A stretch of 64,000 bases of DNA, taken from NCBI GenBank assembly GCA_039810245.1, contig JBDHWQ010000016.1, forward strand, positions 21,861 through 85,860. The letters run 5' to 3'. The stretch comes from CALDSL01 sp039810245 (lineage in GTDB: Bacteria; Chloroflexota; Anaerolineae; Anaerolineales; Anaerolineaceae). Under the pieces are notes generated by a model. That model worked only from the letters and a program-made list of their open reading frames with translations, did no database searches and was not told the DNA's origin. Shown here piece after piece: positions 8,423 to 17,183 of the stretch (its first letter is position 1; the number at the start of each line of letters is the position of its first letter). The position numbers and the translations under genes were made by a program.

Positions 8423-9280
8423 ATGGCAAAAATTGAGCTGAGGAACGTATCGTACAAATATCCATTTACCAGAGATTACGCGCTGAAAGATATCAACCAC
8501 CAATTTGAGACCGGCAAGTTTTACGGCATTATCGGCGAAAACGGGGGTGGCAAGACCACGCTGTGCAACCTGATGCGCGGGCTGATTCCGCATTTTTACA
8601 AGGGTAAACTGAAGGGTGATGTAATCGTGGACGGCGTGGACATCCGCGAGTGGGATTATGACGAGCTTTCGGCGCAGATCGGGTACGTGTTCGAGAACCC
8701 ATTTACGCAGATCAGCGGGATCAAAGACACCGTGTTTGAAGAAGTGGCGATGGGCCTGGAAAACCTGGGCGTGCCCAAAGAGGAGATCATCGAGAAGGTG
8801 ACGCGGGTATGCCGGCAATTGAAGATCGAAGACCTGCTGCAGAACAACCCCAACGAGCTTTCGGGCGGGCAGCGCCAGCGCGTGGCGTTTGCTTCGATTA
8901 TTTCGATGGAAACCGATATGCTGATTATCGACGAGCCCACGTCGCAGCTCGATCCGGAAGGGACCGAAGACGTATTTGAGATCATCAAGACTCTCAAAGC
9001 GTCGGACAAAACGCTTATCCTGGTGGAACACAAGATCGACATGGTGGCTGAGTACTGCGATGAGGTGATCGTGATGAACGAAGGCTGCATCGCGTTCAGC
9101 GGGCCGACGCACGAAGTGCTGAGCAACACCGCGATCATGGAGCACGGCGCGATGATGTCGCAGAGCGCAATCTTTGGGCACGAGATGGCACGGGCCGGCA
9201 AGCCGCTGGCGCGCATCCCGATTACGCTCAACGAGGCGGTGAAGCTGGTGAAGAACTGGAGAGAACAGCATGGCGATTGA
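8423..9280 (+). CDS. ECF transporter ATPase A (canonical signature)
   Basis: A 285-residue ABC ATPase. Walker A is GENGGGKTT at 38-46, the signature LSGGQ is at 146-150, Walker B ends in D170-E171 (LIIDEPTS), and the H-loop is in ILVEHKID. It pairs with the next gene product to form the heterodimeric energising module beneath EcfT. The last 11 bases overlap the second ATPase gene, implying coupled translation and equal amounts. A GGCGGAGAC sequence precedes the ATG. Confidence 0.95.
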   Translation: MAKIELRNVSYKYPFTRDYALKDINHQFETGKFYGIIGENGGGKTTLCNLMRGLIPHFYKGKLKGDVIVDGVDIREWDYDELSAQIGYVFENPFTQISGIKDTVFEEVAMGLENLGVPKEEIIEKVTRVCRQLKIEDLLQNNPNELSGGQRQRVAFASIISMETDMLIIDEPTSQLDPEGTEDVFEIIKTLKASDKTLILVEHKIDMVAEYCDEVIVMNEGCIAFSGPTHEVLSNTAIMEHGAMMSQSAIFGHEMARAGKPLARIPITLNEAVKLVKNWREQHGD

Positions 9281-10061
9281 GATCAAAAACGCGAGCTTTG
9301 CGTATCCCAACGGGTTCGTGGCGGTGGAGAACATCAGTCTCACCATCCACGATGGCGAGCGCGCGGCGATTGTGGGGCAGAATGGCGCGGGCAAGACGAC
9401 AGCCGTGAAGATGATGAACGGGCTGAACAAACCCAGCCAGGGCGATGTGATCATTGACGGCATCAACACCAAAGATAAAACCACTGCCTTCATTGCGCGC
9501 ATGGTGGGTTACGTATTCCAGAACCCGGATGACCAGATCTTCAATAAATCGGTGCAAACTGAGATCGAATATATGCCGCGCTATTTCAAGCTGCCGGAAA
9601 AGGAAGTACAGGAGCGGGTGCAATATGCGGTGGAGCTGACCAGGGTAGAGAAATACCTGAAAACCAACCCGTACGACGTTCCGTACCCGATCCGCAAGTT
9701 TGTGGCCATCGCGGCGGTAATTGCCACGCGGCCCAAGTACATTATCCTGGATGAGCCCACGGCCGGGCAGGATAAACACGGTTTGGAAACACTGGCCCGA
9801 ATGATCGACCGCCTGCAGGCGGACGGAGTGACGCTGATCACGATCACGCACGATATGGAGTTCGCGGTCAATAACTTCCATCGCATCGTGGCCATGGCGC
9901 ACAAGAACATCATCGCGGATGGCGACGCCAAAGACGTGTTCTGGAACGAGCAGGTGGTGGCCGAAGCGCGGATAAAGAAACCGCTGATCGGGGAAATGGC
10001 GGCGGCTTTGGGGCTGGATGGAAAAATCCTGTTCTGCGACGAGCTGGTGGAGCGCCTGTAG
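9270..10061 (+). CDS. ECF transporter ATPase A' with degenerate signature motif
   Basis: A 263-residue ABC ATPase with intact Walker A (GQNGAGKTT, 36-44), Walker B (YIILDEPTA, D161-E162) and H-loop (ITHDME). Where LSGGQ is expected, after NPY at about 133-135, the sequence reads DVPYPIRKFVA, so the serine and both glycines are lost. In the head-to-tail dimer this signature faces the Walker A of its partner; one of the two ATP sites would be degenerate. Asymmetric sites are known in several ABC heterodimers; I do not know whether this is usual for ECF modules of this subgroup. The operon continues to the second kinase 54 bases later. Confidence 0.92.
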   Translation: MAIEIKNASFAYPNGFVAVENISLTIHDGERAAIVGQNGAGKTTAVKMMNGLNKPSQGDVIIDGINTKDKTTAFIARMVGYVFQNPDDQIFNKSVQTEIEYMPRYFKLPEKEVQERVQYAVELTRVEKYLKTNPYDVPYPIRKFVAIAAVIATRPKYIILDEPTAGQDKHGLETLARMIDRLQADGVTLITITHDMEFAVNNFHRIVAMAHKNIIADGDAKDVFWNEQVVAEARIKKPLIGEMAAALGLDGKILFCDELVERL

Positions 10062-10115
10062 CGCGCGCAGCTCCGCGGAACGGTGGACGAACAAAACGTT
10101 GGTGAAAGGTGTTTT

Positions 10116-11060
10116 GTGGCGAAATACCTGGTTGCGGGCTGCACGATTCTAAATGATATGTTTTATGCGGATGGAAGCCGCGCGGTGGCTTGCCTGGGTG
10201 GAGCGATCTACGCGCTGAACGGGATCAAGCCATTTTGTGACGACGTGATGATCGTCACGGTGGCGGGGCCGGACTTTGACGAAACGTTTGGCAAATACTA
10301 CCGCCAGAACGGGTTAACCCAGGCGGGAGTCAAGCTGCTGCTGCCCAAGACGCACTATAACAACCTGGAATACCACCCGGATGGGCGCTGGTGGGAGTAC
10401 TCGAAGTATGGACCGGAGTTTGAAGCCGAGTGGTGGCCGAAAGCCCAGGTGCGCGCAGAGTACGTGATCGAGTTTGCCGGCGCGGAGACGCGCGGCCTGT
10501 ACTTTGAATCGAGCGTGCGCGAAGAAATGTGGACCCGGCTGGATGCAATACGCGCGGCCGCGCCAGGCGCGAAAATTCTGTGGGAGCTGCCGACGGCCGA
10601 AACGGCGGACACGGGGCTGCGCGGGCAGGTGCTGGCGCTGATCGGTGCACTGGACGCCTATTCGCTCAACCTGCCGGAGTCGTTTACCTTTTTTGGCACC
10701 AGCAGCGAAGCCGAGTCGGTGAACGCCATCCTGGCGCTGGGCAAGCCATGTTTCTTCCGTGTGGGGGAGCGCGGGTCGTACATGATCCAGGATGGGCGCG
10801 CCTGGTTTGCCCCGGCCATGGGCGTAGAGCGCAGCGTGGACGCCACCGGGTGCGGCAACTGCTCGACCGGGGCGGCGCTGTACGGGCTGGCCGAGGAGCT
10901 GCACCCGTTGAAAACCGCGGTAATGGCCAATCTGGCGGCGGGGCTGAACGCGCAGCAGTTTGGGCCGTACCCGCACTTTACCGCAGAGTTGCGCGCGGAG
11001 CTGTTCCAAATGGCGGAAGCCGAATTTGCGCGGCTGCTGGAGATGCTAAATGTTCCTTGA
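10116..11060 (+). CDS. PfkB-like kinase with Asn replacing the catalytic Asp (second copy)
   Basis: A 314-residue PfkB-family protein. The C-terminal signature reads DATGCGNCSTG at 242-252: the anion-hole glycines are kept, but the residue that is normally the catalytic Asp is N248. The GTG start at 10116 gives MAKYLVAG and has AAAGG seven bases upstream; an earlier GTG at 10083 would add an unconserved tail. It overlaps the BtpA-like gene by 11 bases. It may be a kinase with altered chemistry, a weak kinase or a binding protein; related Asn variants exist among MAK32-like PfkB proteins. Its substrate is presumably a product of the imported compound. Confidence 0.85.
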   Translation: MAKYLVAGCTILNDMFYADGSRAVACLGGAIYALNGIKPFCDDVMIVTVAGPDFDETFGKYYRQNGLTQAGVKLLLPKTHYNNLEYHPDGRWWEYSKYGPEFEAEWWPKAQVRAEYVIEFAGAETRGLYFESSVREEMWTRLDAIRAAAPGAKILWELPTAETADTGLRGQVLALIGALDAYSLNLPESFTFFGTSSEAESVNAILALGKPCFFRVGERGSYMIQDGRAWFAPAMGVERSVDATGCGNCSTGAALYGLAEELHPLKTAVMANLAAGLNAQQFGPYPHFTAELRAELFQMAEAEFARLLEMLNVP

Positions 11061-11781
11061 CCTGTTCCCTAACCCAAAGCCTGTGCTGGCCATGCTGCAC
11101 CTGAAAGGCGATACGGCTGAAGACCGGCTGCAGCGCGCCATCCACGAGGCGGACATTTATGCGGCGTGCGGTGTGGACGCGATGATCGTGGAAGATTACT
11201 ATGGCGATGTGGGCGACGTGGAGCGCGCGCTGGCATTTCTCGCACGCGAGCGCCCGGATTACCTGCTGGGCGTCAATGTGCTGGACCAGTTTGGTAAGAG
11301 CTACGAACTGGCGCGGGAATATGGGGCGAAGTTCATGCAGGTCGATTCGATCTGTGGCCACCTGGTTCCGGAAGATGAGCACGCATACCTGGCCCTGGTG
11401 GAGCGCTACCGGGGTGATGGGAAGGTGGCGGTGATCGGCGGGGTACGGTTCAAATATCAGCCTTACCTCTCGGGGCGTTCGCTGGAAGAAGATTTACGCA
11501 TCGGGATGCAGCACTGCGACGCCATTGCCGTGACCGGCAGCGGCACCGGCGTGGAGACCGGCACGGAAAAGATCCGCCAGTTCCGCGCCATCCTGGGCGA
11601 CTTCCCCCTGGTGGTAGCGGCCGGGATGACGCCCGAGACGGTGCGCGAAAAGCTGGCGATTGGCGACGCCGCCATCGTGGGCAGCACGTTCAAGGACACG
11701 CGCAAAGATACGGGGGATGTGTCCGCGGAGCATGTGCGCGAGTTTCTGGATGCGGTGCGAATGGGGTTTCGGGCCGGTTAA
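11050..11781 (+). CDS. BtpA/SgcQ-family TIM-barrel protein
   Basis: A 243-residue protein of the BtpA/SgcQ family (predicted TIM barrel). Visible blocks are LAMLHLKGD at the start, the AACGVDAMIVEDYYGD segment, GVNVL, AVTGSGTG and VAAGMTPETV near the C-terminus, which look like phosphate-binding loops. Family members occur in sugar and nucleoside-related clusters and in photosystem I biogenesis (BtpA), but the reaction is not established. As last gene of the ECF-kinase operon, with an 11-base overlap, it probably acts on the phosphorylated product of the preceding kinase; this is inference. Confidence 0.85.
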   Translation: MFLDLFPNPKPVLAMLHLKGDTAEDRLQRAIHEADIYAACGVDAMIVEDYYGDVGDVERALAFLARERPDYLLGVNVLDQFGKSYELAREYGAKFMQVDSICGHLVPEDEHAYLALVERYRGDGKVAVIGGVRFKYQPYLSGRSLEEDLRIGMQHCDAIAVTGSGTGVETGTEKIRQFRAILGDFPLVVAAGMTPETVREKLAIGDAAIVGSTFKDTRKDTGDVSAEHVREFLDAVRMGFRAG

Positions 11782-11788
11782 AGAAAGG

Positions 11789-11861
11789 CGCCCCCGCAGA
11801 GATTCGAACTCTGAACCTACTGATTCGAAGTCAGGCGCTCTGTCCATTGAGCTACGAGGGC
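11789..11861 (-). tRNA. tRNA-Arg (anticodon TCG)
   Basis: The cloverleaf folds with acceptor stem GCCCTCG/CGGGGGC, D stem GCTC/GAGC, anticodon loop CTTCGAA and T loop TTCGAAT. CCA is not encoded. The first anticodon-stem pair is a C-T mismatch. The 3' end lies seven bases from the BtpA-like gene. Confidence 0.93.
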
Positions 11862-11961
11862 ATGACTGCATTATACCATGTCTGATCGGCTGTGCTATTG
11901 CCGCGCCCTGTGTCTTGTGTCATAATCCGTATAGCGTATCCCAAGAGCTCAGGAGCCCGTC

Positions 11962-14900
11962 ATGGACGGCGACGTGCGATCATGGCATATCTTACACATT
12001 GATGATGACGAGGATGATTATATTCTTGTCCGTTCCATGCTATCACAGGCCCAGGGCAGGCGCATTACGCTGGATTATGCTTCTTCGTACCGCGAAGGCC
12101 GCGAGAAGCTGCTTACCAAACATTATGACGCAGCCCTGGTGGATTATGACCTCGGCGCGGGCACCGGCATTGAACTGATCCATGAGATGGTGGAACAGGG
12201 CTATTCTGCCCCGCTGATCCTCTTTACCGGGCGCGGGAGTTATGCGGTGGATGTTGAGGCAATGCAGGCCGGCGCTACCATGTATCTCTCCAAGACCGAG
12301 GCCAGCCCGCTGCTACTGGAGCGCATTATACGCTATGCCATCGAGCGCAAGCAGGCCGAGCTTGCCCAGGCGGAGGTCCAGGAGCGGTTTCGCAATGTGC
12401 TGGATAACTCCAGGGACGTGGTCTACCGCCGAAACCTGATGAAAGATCGCCTGGATTATATGAGCCCGGTCGTCGAACAGGTGCTGGGGTTTTCCGTCGA
12501 AGATCTCAACCGCATGACCACCGAGGAGTACCTGGCTCATATCCATCCGGATGACCGCGATGCACTCGTCGCCGGCACAAATCAGGCGCTTCACATCGGC
12601 TCCGCGCGCATCGAGTACCGTTTTCTTACCGCCTCGGGCCTGTACCGCTGGGTAGCCGACCATGTAAATGTGCAGGTTGATCGCGATGGCCGTCCGCTGT
12701 ACCGCAGCGGTATTCTGCGTGATATTCAAGACCAAAAATTGGCCGAAGAAGAACTGCGCGCCAACGAGGCCAAGTTCCGGCGAATCTTTGCCGTGGGTGC
12801 AATCGGGGCGCAATTGTGGGATGAATCGGGGCACTTGCAAGAGGTCAACGACGCCTACCTGGATCTGATCGGATACACGCGCGAAGAGTTTGAAGCCGGG
12901 AAAATCAACTGGGTGAGGCTCACCTCGCCGGAATACCGTTATCTGGATGAGCGCTCGCTGGAACAGATGCGCGCCGGTGTCATCCCGACCCCGTTTGAGA
13001 AAGAATTGATCCGCAAAGACGGCACGCGTGTGCCGGTGCTGATCGCTGTCAACCGCCTGGGTAATAATCCCGATGGCTCGCTTAATGGCGTGGCATACTT
13101 CTTCGATATGAGCGAACAGCGCCGTGCCATTGCCGCGCTGCAGGCCAGTGAAGAACGTTTCCGCCTGTCTACGCAGGCAGTTGCCGGCATGCTCTACGAC
13201 TGGAACCTGCTCACCGGCGAAAATTATCATTCAGATGGCGTCGAAGAAATGCTCGGTTTCTCTACCAGCACCAGCATGATCGTCAACTGGTGGGTGGATG
13301 ATATGCACCCCGATGATAAGTCGCGCGTGCAGCGCGAACTGCAAGAAGTACTGGATAGCGACTGCACGTTCTATGAGATGGAATACCGCATGCGCCATGC
13401 CGACGGCCATTGGGTGCATACCTGGGACCGCGCGGTGGTGCAGCGCGCCGCGGATGGCAAGGCCGTGCGCATCGTCGGGTTTGCCACCGACATCACCGAA
13501 CGCCAGCAGCTTGCGGAAGAAAATCTGCGCCAGAAAGAACTGCTGGAACGGGTAATGAGCGCCACCCCAACGGCCATCGCCTATTTGCAAGGGCCGGAGC
13601 ACCGCTTTGTCTTTGCCAATCAGGCCTACGAACACATCGCGCGCGGGCATGGCCCCCTGTTCGGGAGAACAGTGGCGGACGTCTGGCCGGAAGCGGCGGA
13701 TGTTTTCATCCCCGGCCTCGATTCGGTTTACCAGAGTGGCAGCATATATGTTTCTCACGACCTGCGTGTATCGGTACTGCGTGATGGCGCGCTGGCAGAG
13801 GCATCCTTTGACCTGACGTATGTGCCCATTACTGGCGCTCAGGGGCTGGCGGAAGGCATCATCATCCAGGTGATTGAAACCACCGAAGAACTGGCTGCAC
13901 GGGAACAGGCCAAATCGGAGCAGGCGCTGCTCAACGCCGTGTTGGACCAGATGCCGGCCGGGGTGGTCATAGCCGAGGCTCCCACTGGCAAGATCTTGCG
14001 ACGCAATGCCAGCCTGCTGAACCTGATGCAAATCGAAAATCGAGACATCAACCACGTTGATGCATATAGCCGGTGGGTGGGATACCGGGCCGATGGCAGC
14101 CCGGTAGCGGCATCGGACTGGCCGCTGGCGCGCTCAATCCTGCATGGAGAAGTGGTGCGCGACGAAGAAATCACCATCATGCTACCTGATGGCAGCCAGC
14201 AGGCATTTAGCATCAACTCCACGCCGGTGACCAATACAGCCGGGCAGATCGTGGCTGGCGTGGCTATGATGGATAACATCACCCGGCGCAAACAGGCCGA
14301 AGAAAGCCTGCGGCATTACATGCAGCAGCTCCAGCAGTCTAACCAGGATTTGCAGGATTTCGCCTTCGTCGTATCCCACGACTTGCAGGAGCCACTACGG
14401 AAAGTGCAGGCTTTTGGTGATCTGCTCCTGTCGCAATCGGCAGAAGGATTGGGCGAAGAACCAATGGATTATATCCGGCGCATGCAGCAGGCCAGCGAGC
14501 GCATGCGCCAGATGATTGACGGTATGCTCACATATTCTCGTATCAGCACCCAGGCGCGGCCGTTTGAGCGCGTAGACCTGAATATAATCTTGCAAGAAGT
14601 GCTGCAGGATGCCGAGCTGCGCATCCAGCAAACCAGAGCGCGCATCCAGGCAGACGAACTGCCCGTGATCGACGCCGACCCCGTTCAAATGCGCCAGCTA
14701 TTGCAAAACCTGGTGACCAATGCGATCAAATATCGCCGCCCCGAAATCGAGCCGCGGATCCAGATCGGCTGCAAGTACCTGCATAATTCCCGCGTGCAGA
14801 TTAGCGTGCAGGATAACGGTCTGGGGGTGGAACAACGCTACCTCAAAGAGATATTCAAGCCTTTCTTTCGCGTGCATGCTTCGGCCCGCGCGGAAGGCAT

Positions 14901-15027
14901 GGGCATGGGGCTGGCCATCGTGCGGCGCATTGTCGAACGCCATTCCGGCTCGGTGGTGATCGACAGCCATCCAGGCGAAGGCAGCACGTTCCTGATCACT
15001 CTGCCGCTGCGCCAGGAAACAGCGTGA
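11962..15027 (+). CDS. Hybrid receiver-multi-PAS-histidine kinase
   Basis: A 1021-residue cytoplasmic signalling protein. An N-terminal receiver (about 9-125) has acidic residues D14-D16 and phosphoacceptor D61. At least five PAS segments follow, several with PAC motifs, then a HisKA domain with H806 in VVSHDLQEPLRKVQ and an HATPase_c domain (N box NLVTNAIKYR, G boxes DNGLGV and GMGMGLAIV). This N-terminal receiver layout resembles phytochrome-associated and cyanobacterial-type kinases. The start follows CAGGAG. No dedicated response regulator sits beside it, so the output partner is unknown. The many PAS domains imply integration of several signals. Confidence 0.93.
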   Translation: MDGDVRSWHILHIDDDEDDYILVRSMLSQAQGRRITLDYASSYREGREKLLTKHYDAALVDYDLGAGTGIELIHEMVEQGYSAPLILFTGRGSYAVDVEAMQAGATMYLSKTEASPLLLERIIRYAIERKQAELAQAEVQERFRNVLDNSRDVVYRRNLMKDRLDYMSPVVEQVLGFSVEDLNRMTTEEYLAHIHPDDRDALVAGTNQALHIGSARIEYRFLTASGLYRWVADHVNVQVDRDGRPLYRSGILRDIQDQKLAEEELRANEAKFRRIFAVGAIGAQLWDESGHLQEVNDAYLDLIGYTREEFEAGKINWVRLTSPEYRYLDERSLEQMRAGVIPTPFEKELIRKDGTRVPVLIAVNRLGNNPDGSLNGVAYFFDMSEQRRAIAALQASEERFRLSTQAVAGMLYDWNLLTGENYHSDGVEEMLGFSTSTSMIVNWWVDDMHPDDKSRVQRELQEVLDSDCTFYEMEYRMRHADGHWVHTWDRAVVQRAADGKAVRIVGFATDITERQQLAEENLRQKELLERVMSATPTAIAYLQGPEHRFVFANQAYEHIARGHGPLFGRTVADVWPEAADVFIPGLDSVYQSGSIYVSHDLRVSVLRDGALAEASFDLTYVPITGAQGLAEGIIIQVIETTEELAAREQAKSEQALLNAVLDQMPAGVVIAEAPTGKILRRNASLLNLMQIENRDINHVDAYSRWVGYRADGSPVAASDWPLARSILHGEVVRDEEITIMLPDGSQQAFSINSTPVTNTAGQIVAGVAMMDNITRRKQAEESLRHYMQQLQQSNQDLQDFAFVVSHDLQEPLRKVQAFGDLLLSQSAEGLGEEPMDYIRRMQQASERMRQMIDGMLTYSRISTQARPFERVDLNIILQEVLQDAELRIQQTRARIQADELPVIDADPVQMRQLLQNLVTNAIKYRRPEIEPRIQIGCKYLHNSRVQISVQDNGLGVEQRYLKEIFKPFFRVHASARAEGMGMGLAIVRRIVERHSGSVVIDSHPGEGSTFLITLPLRQETA

Positions 15028-15168
15028 GCGCATCGTTCGTATCGCGCAGATGCTATGGTAACGGTATAATTGAGACACTATTTGATTCGATACGGTTGCC
15101 TGGTCTCGGCGATTGATCCTGCTGCGACCTTCCCTTACCTTTTTGGCGACCAAAAATTGGGATGATCC

Positions 15169-17118
15169 ATGCGGGAAGAACTCGAAGAGACTGACGAACC
15201 GGCAACTTTTAAACAAGAAGTAAAAAATGTTCCGCAGGCCTGGTGGCGCTCCTGGCTGATTGGCCGCCCGCTGCCTACCGCGGATGCACCCCACCAGACG
15301 ATTGGCAAGCTGGTGGGTTTGGCCGTCTTTGCATCAGACGCGCTATCTTCCACCGCCTATGCAACCCAGGAAATGCTGGTGATCCTGGCCGCGGCGGGTA
15401 CGGCGGCGCTGGGCAATGTCTTCCCGCTCTCCATCGCGATCGTCGCGCTGATCGTGATCGTAGTGATCTCCTATGAGCAGACGATCCACGCATATCCGCA
15501 CGGGGGTGGGGCGTACATCGTCGCGCGTGAGAATATCGGTGACTGGCCGGCGCAGATTGCCGCTGCGGCGCTGCTGACCGACTACATTCTCACCGTGGCC
15601 GTTTCGATTTCATCCGGCGTGGCGCAAATCGTTTCCGCCTTCCCAGACCTGTTCCTGTATCGTGTGCCGGTCGCGCTCGTGCTGGTGCTATTCATCATGG
15701 TGATTAACATGCGTGGCGTGCGCGAATCGGGCATGACCTTCGCTATCCCATCCTACATCTTTCTGGGAACCATGCTGCTGATGATTGCGATAGGCATGGC
15801 GCGCTACCTGACCGGGGGCTTGGGTAGTGTCATCAACCCACCGGTAGTGTATGAAAACTTTGGCACACTGGGCGTGGTAACGCCATTCCTGCTGCTGCAT
15901 GCCTTCGCCAGCGGCACTTCGGCCATGACCGGTATCGAAGCCATCGCCAACGGTGTCACCGCGTTCAAAAAACCAGTCAGCCGCAATGCCGGCATTGTGC
16001 TGGTGTGGATGGGCATTATCCTTTCGATCCTGTTCCTGGGTATTTCGTTCCTCGCGGCGCGCGTGCACGCCATCCCTTCCGAGTTCGAGACGGTCATTTC
16101 GCAGATCGCGCGCACCGTGTATGGCAACGAAGGCATGGTCTATCTGGTGACAGTAGCGATGACGGCGGTAATCCTGGTGATGGCGGGGAACACCGCCTTT
16201 GCCGGTTTCCCGCGCCTGGCGGCCATCCTGGCGCAGGATGGTTTCCTGCCACGCCAGCTTTCGTTCCGTGGCAGCCGCCTGGTATTCTCGCGCGGCATTA
16301 TCACCCTGGGCCTGGCCTCGATGGTGCTGATCATCCTGTTCGATGCCAGTGTCACGCGGCTGATCCCGCTGTACGCGATTGGCGTGTTCCTGTCCTTTAC
16401 GCTTTCACAAATTGGCATGGCAACCCGCTGGTGGAAATCGGGGCGGCTGGCCCCGGGTGAAGAGCTTCAAGAAGGCAACTCCATCGTGCGCTACGATCCG
16501 CGCTGGCTGCTGAAGCTGGTTTCCAACAGCGTGGGCGCGCTGGTCACGCTGGTGGTAACGCTGGTGTTCGGGGTAACCAAGTTCGCAGATGGCGCGTGGA
16601 TTGTCGTGATTATCATTCCGGTGCTGGCACTTGGCTTCTCCGCCATTCACCGCCACTACCAGAGCCTGGCAAAGCGCCTCTCGCTGCAAAATGTGCGCAG
16701 CCGGCCGCGTATTACCCACCAGCGCGTGCTGCTCCTGATCAGCGGTGTGCACCAGGGCTCGCTGGAAGGACTGCGATTCGCGCGCTCGCTGTCTGATGAT
16801 ATTACCGCGGTGTATGTTTCGTTGGAACCCGAACAGACGCAGAAACTGGAAGAGCGCTGGAGCATCTATGGTGAAGGCATCCGCCTGGTGGTGCTCGACT
16901 CACAGTACCGCCTGCTGGTAGAGCCGCTGCGCGATTATATTGTTGGGTTGTGCCGTATCCGCCAGCCGAATGAGGTCATCACCGTGGTAGTGCCGCAGTT
17001 CGTATCGCGCAGCATCTGGAGCAGCCTCCTGCACAGCCAGACGGCGCTGATGCTGCGCATGGTGCTGCTGCTGCAGCCGGGCGTGGTGGTCATTGAGGTG
17101 CCCTACCAGGTCGATTAA
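15169..17118 (+). CDS. KimA-like APC-family permease (probable K+ transporter)
   Basis: A 649-residue APC superfamily permease with about 12 membrane segments and a soluble C-terminal part of about 150 residues. The core motif SDALSSTAYATQEML and the following SYEQTIHAYPHGGGAYIVAREN resemble KimA (YdaO), a high-affinity K+/H+ symporter; amino-acid transport is the alternative. In Bacillus kimA is under a c-di-AMP riboswitch, but the 141-base upstream gap here shows no such element, only a TATAAT near 15065. The gene stands alone between the kinase and an MFS exporter. Confidence 0.85.
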   Translation: MREELEETDEPATFKQEVKNVPQAWWRSWLIGRPLPTADAPHQTIGKLVGLAVFASDALSSTAYATQEMLVILAAAGTAALGNVFPLSIAIVALIVIVVISYEQTIHAYPHGGGAYIVARENIGDWPAQIAAAALLTDYILTVAVSISSGVAQIVSAFPDLFLYRVPVALVLVLFIMVINMRGVRESGMTFAIPSYIFLGTMLLMIAIGMARYLTGGLGSVINPPVVYENFGTLGVVTPFLLLHAFASGTSAMTGIEAIANGVTAFKKPVSRNAGIVLVWMGIILSILFLGISFLAARVHAIPSEFETVISQIARTVYGNEGMVYLVTVAMTAVILVMAGNTAFAGFPRLAAILAQDGFLPRQLSFRGSRLVFSRGIITLGLASMVLIILFDASVTRLIPLYAIGVFLSFTLSQIGMATRWWKSGRLAPGEELQEGNSIVRYDPRWLLKLVSNSVGALVTLVVTLVFGVTKFADGAWIVVIIIPVLALGFSAIHRHYQSLAKRLSLQNVRSRPRITHQRVLLLISGVHQGSLEGLRFARSLSDDITAVYVSLEPEQTQKLEERWSIYGEGIRLVVLDSQYRLLVEPLRDYIVGLCRIRQPNEVITVVVPQFVSRSIWSSLLHSQTALMLRMVLLLQPGVVVIEVPYQVD

Positions 17119-17183
17119 GCTGGGAACGGCCCACGCTGGGGGGAACGGAGCCGGCAAGAACAGCATGTACACGGGTGACATCC

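Noticed and set aside
11789..11861. tRNA-Arg as integration site of the nucleoside module
   Set aside because: The module abuts the tRNA 3' end, but no integrase and no repeat of the tRNA 3' end were seen near 2760-2870, and composition does not change.
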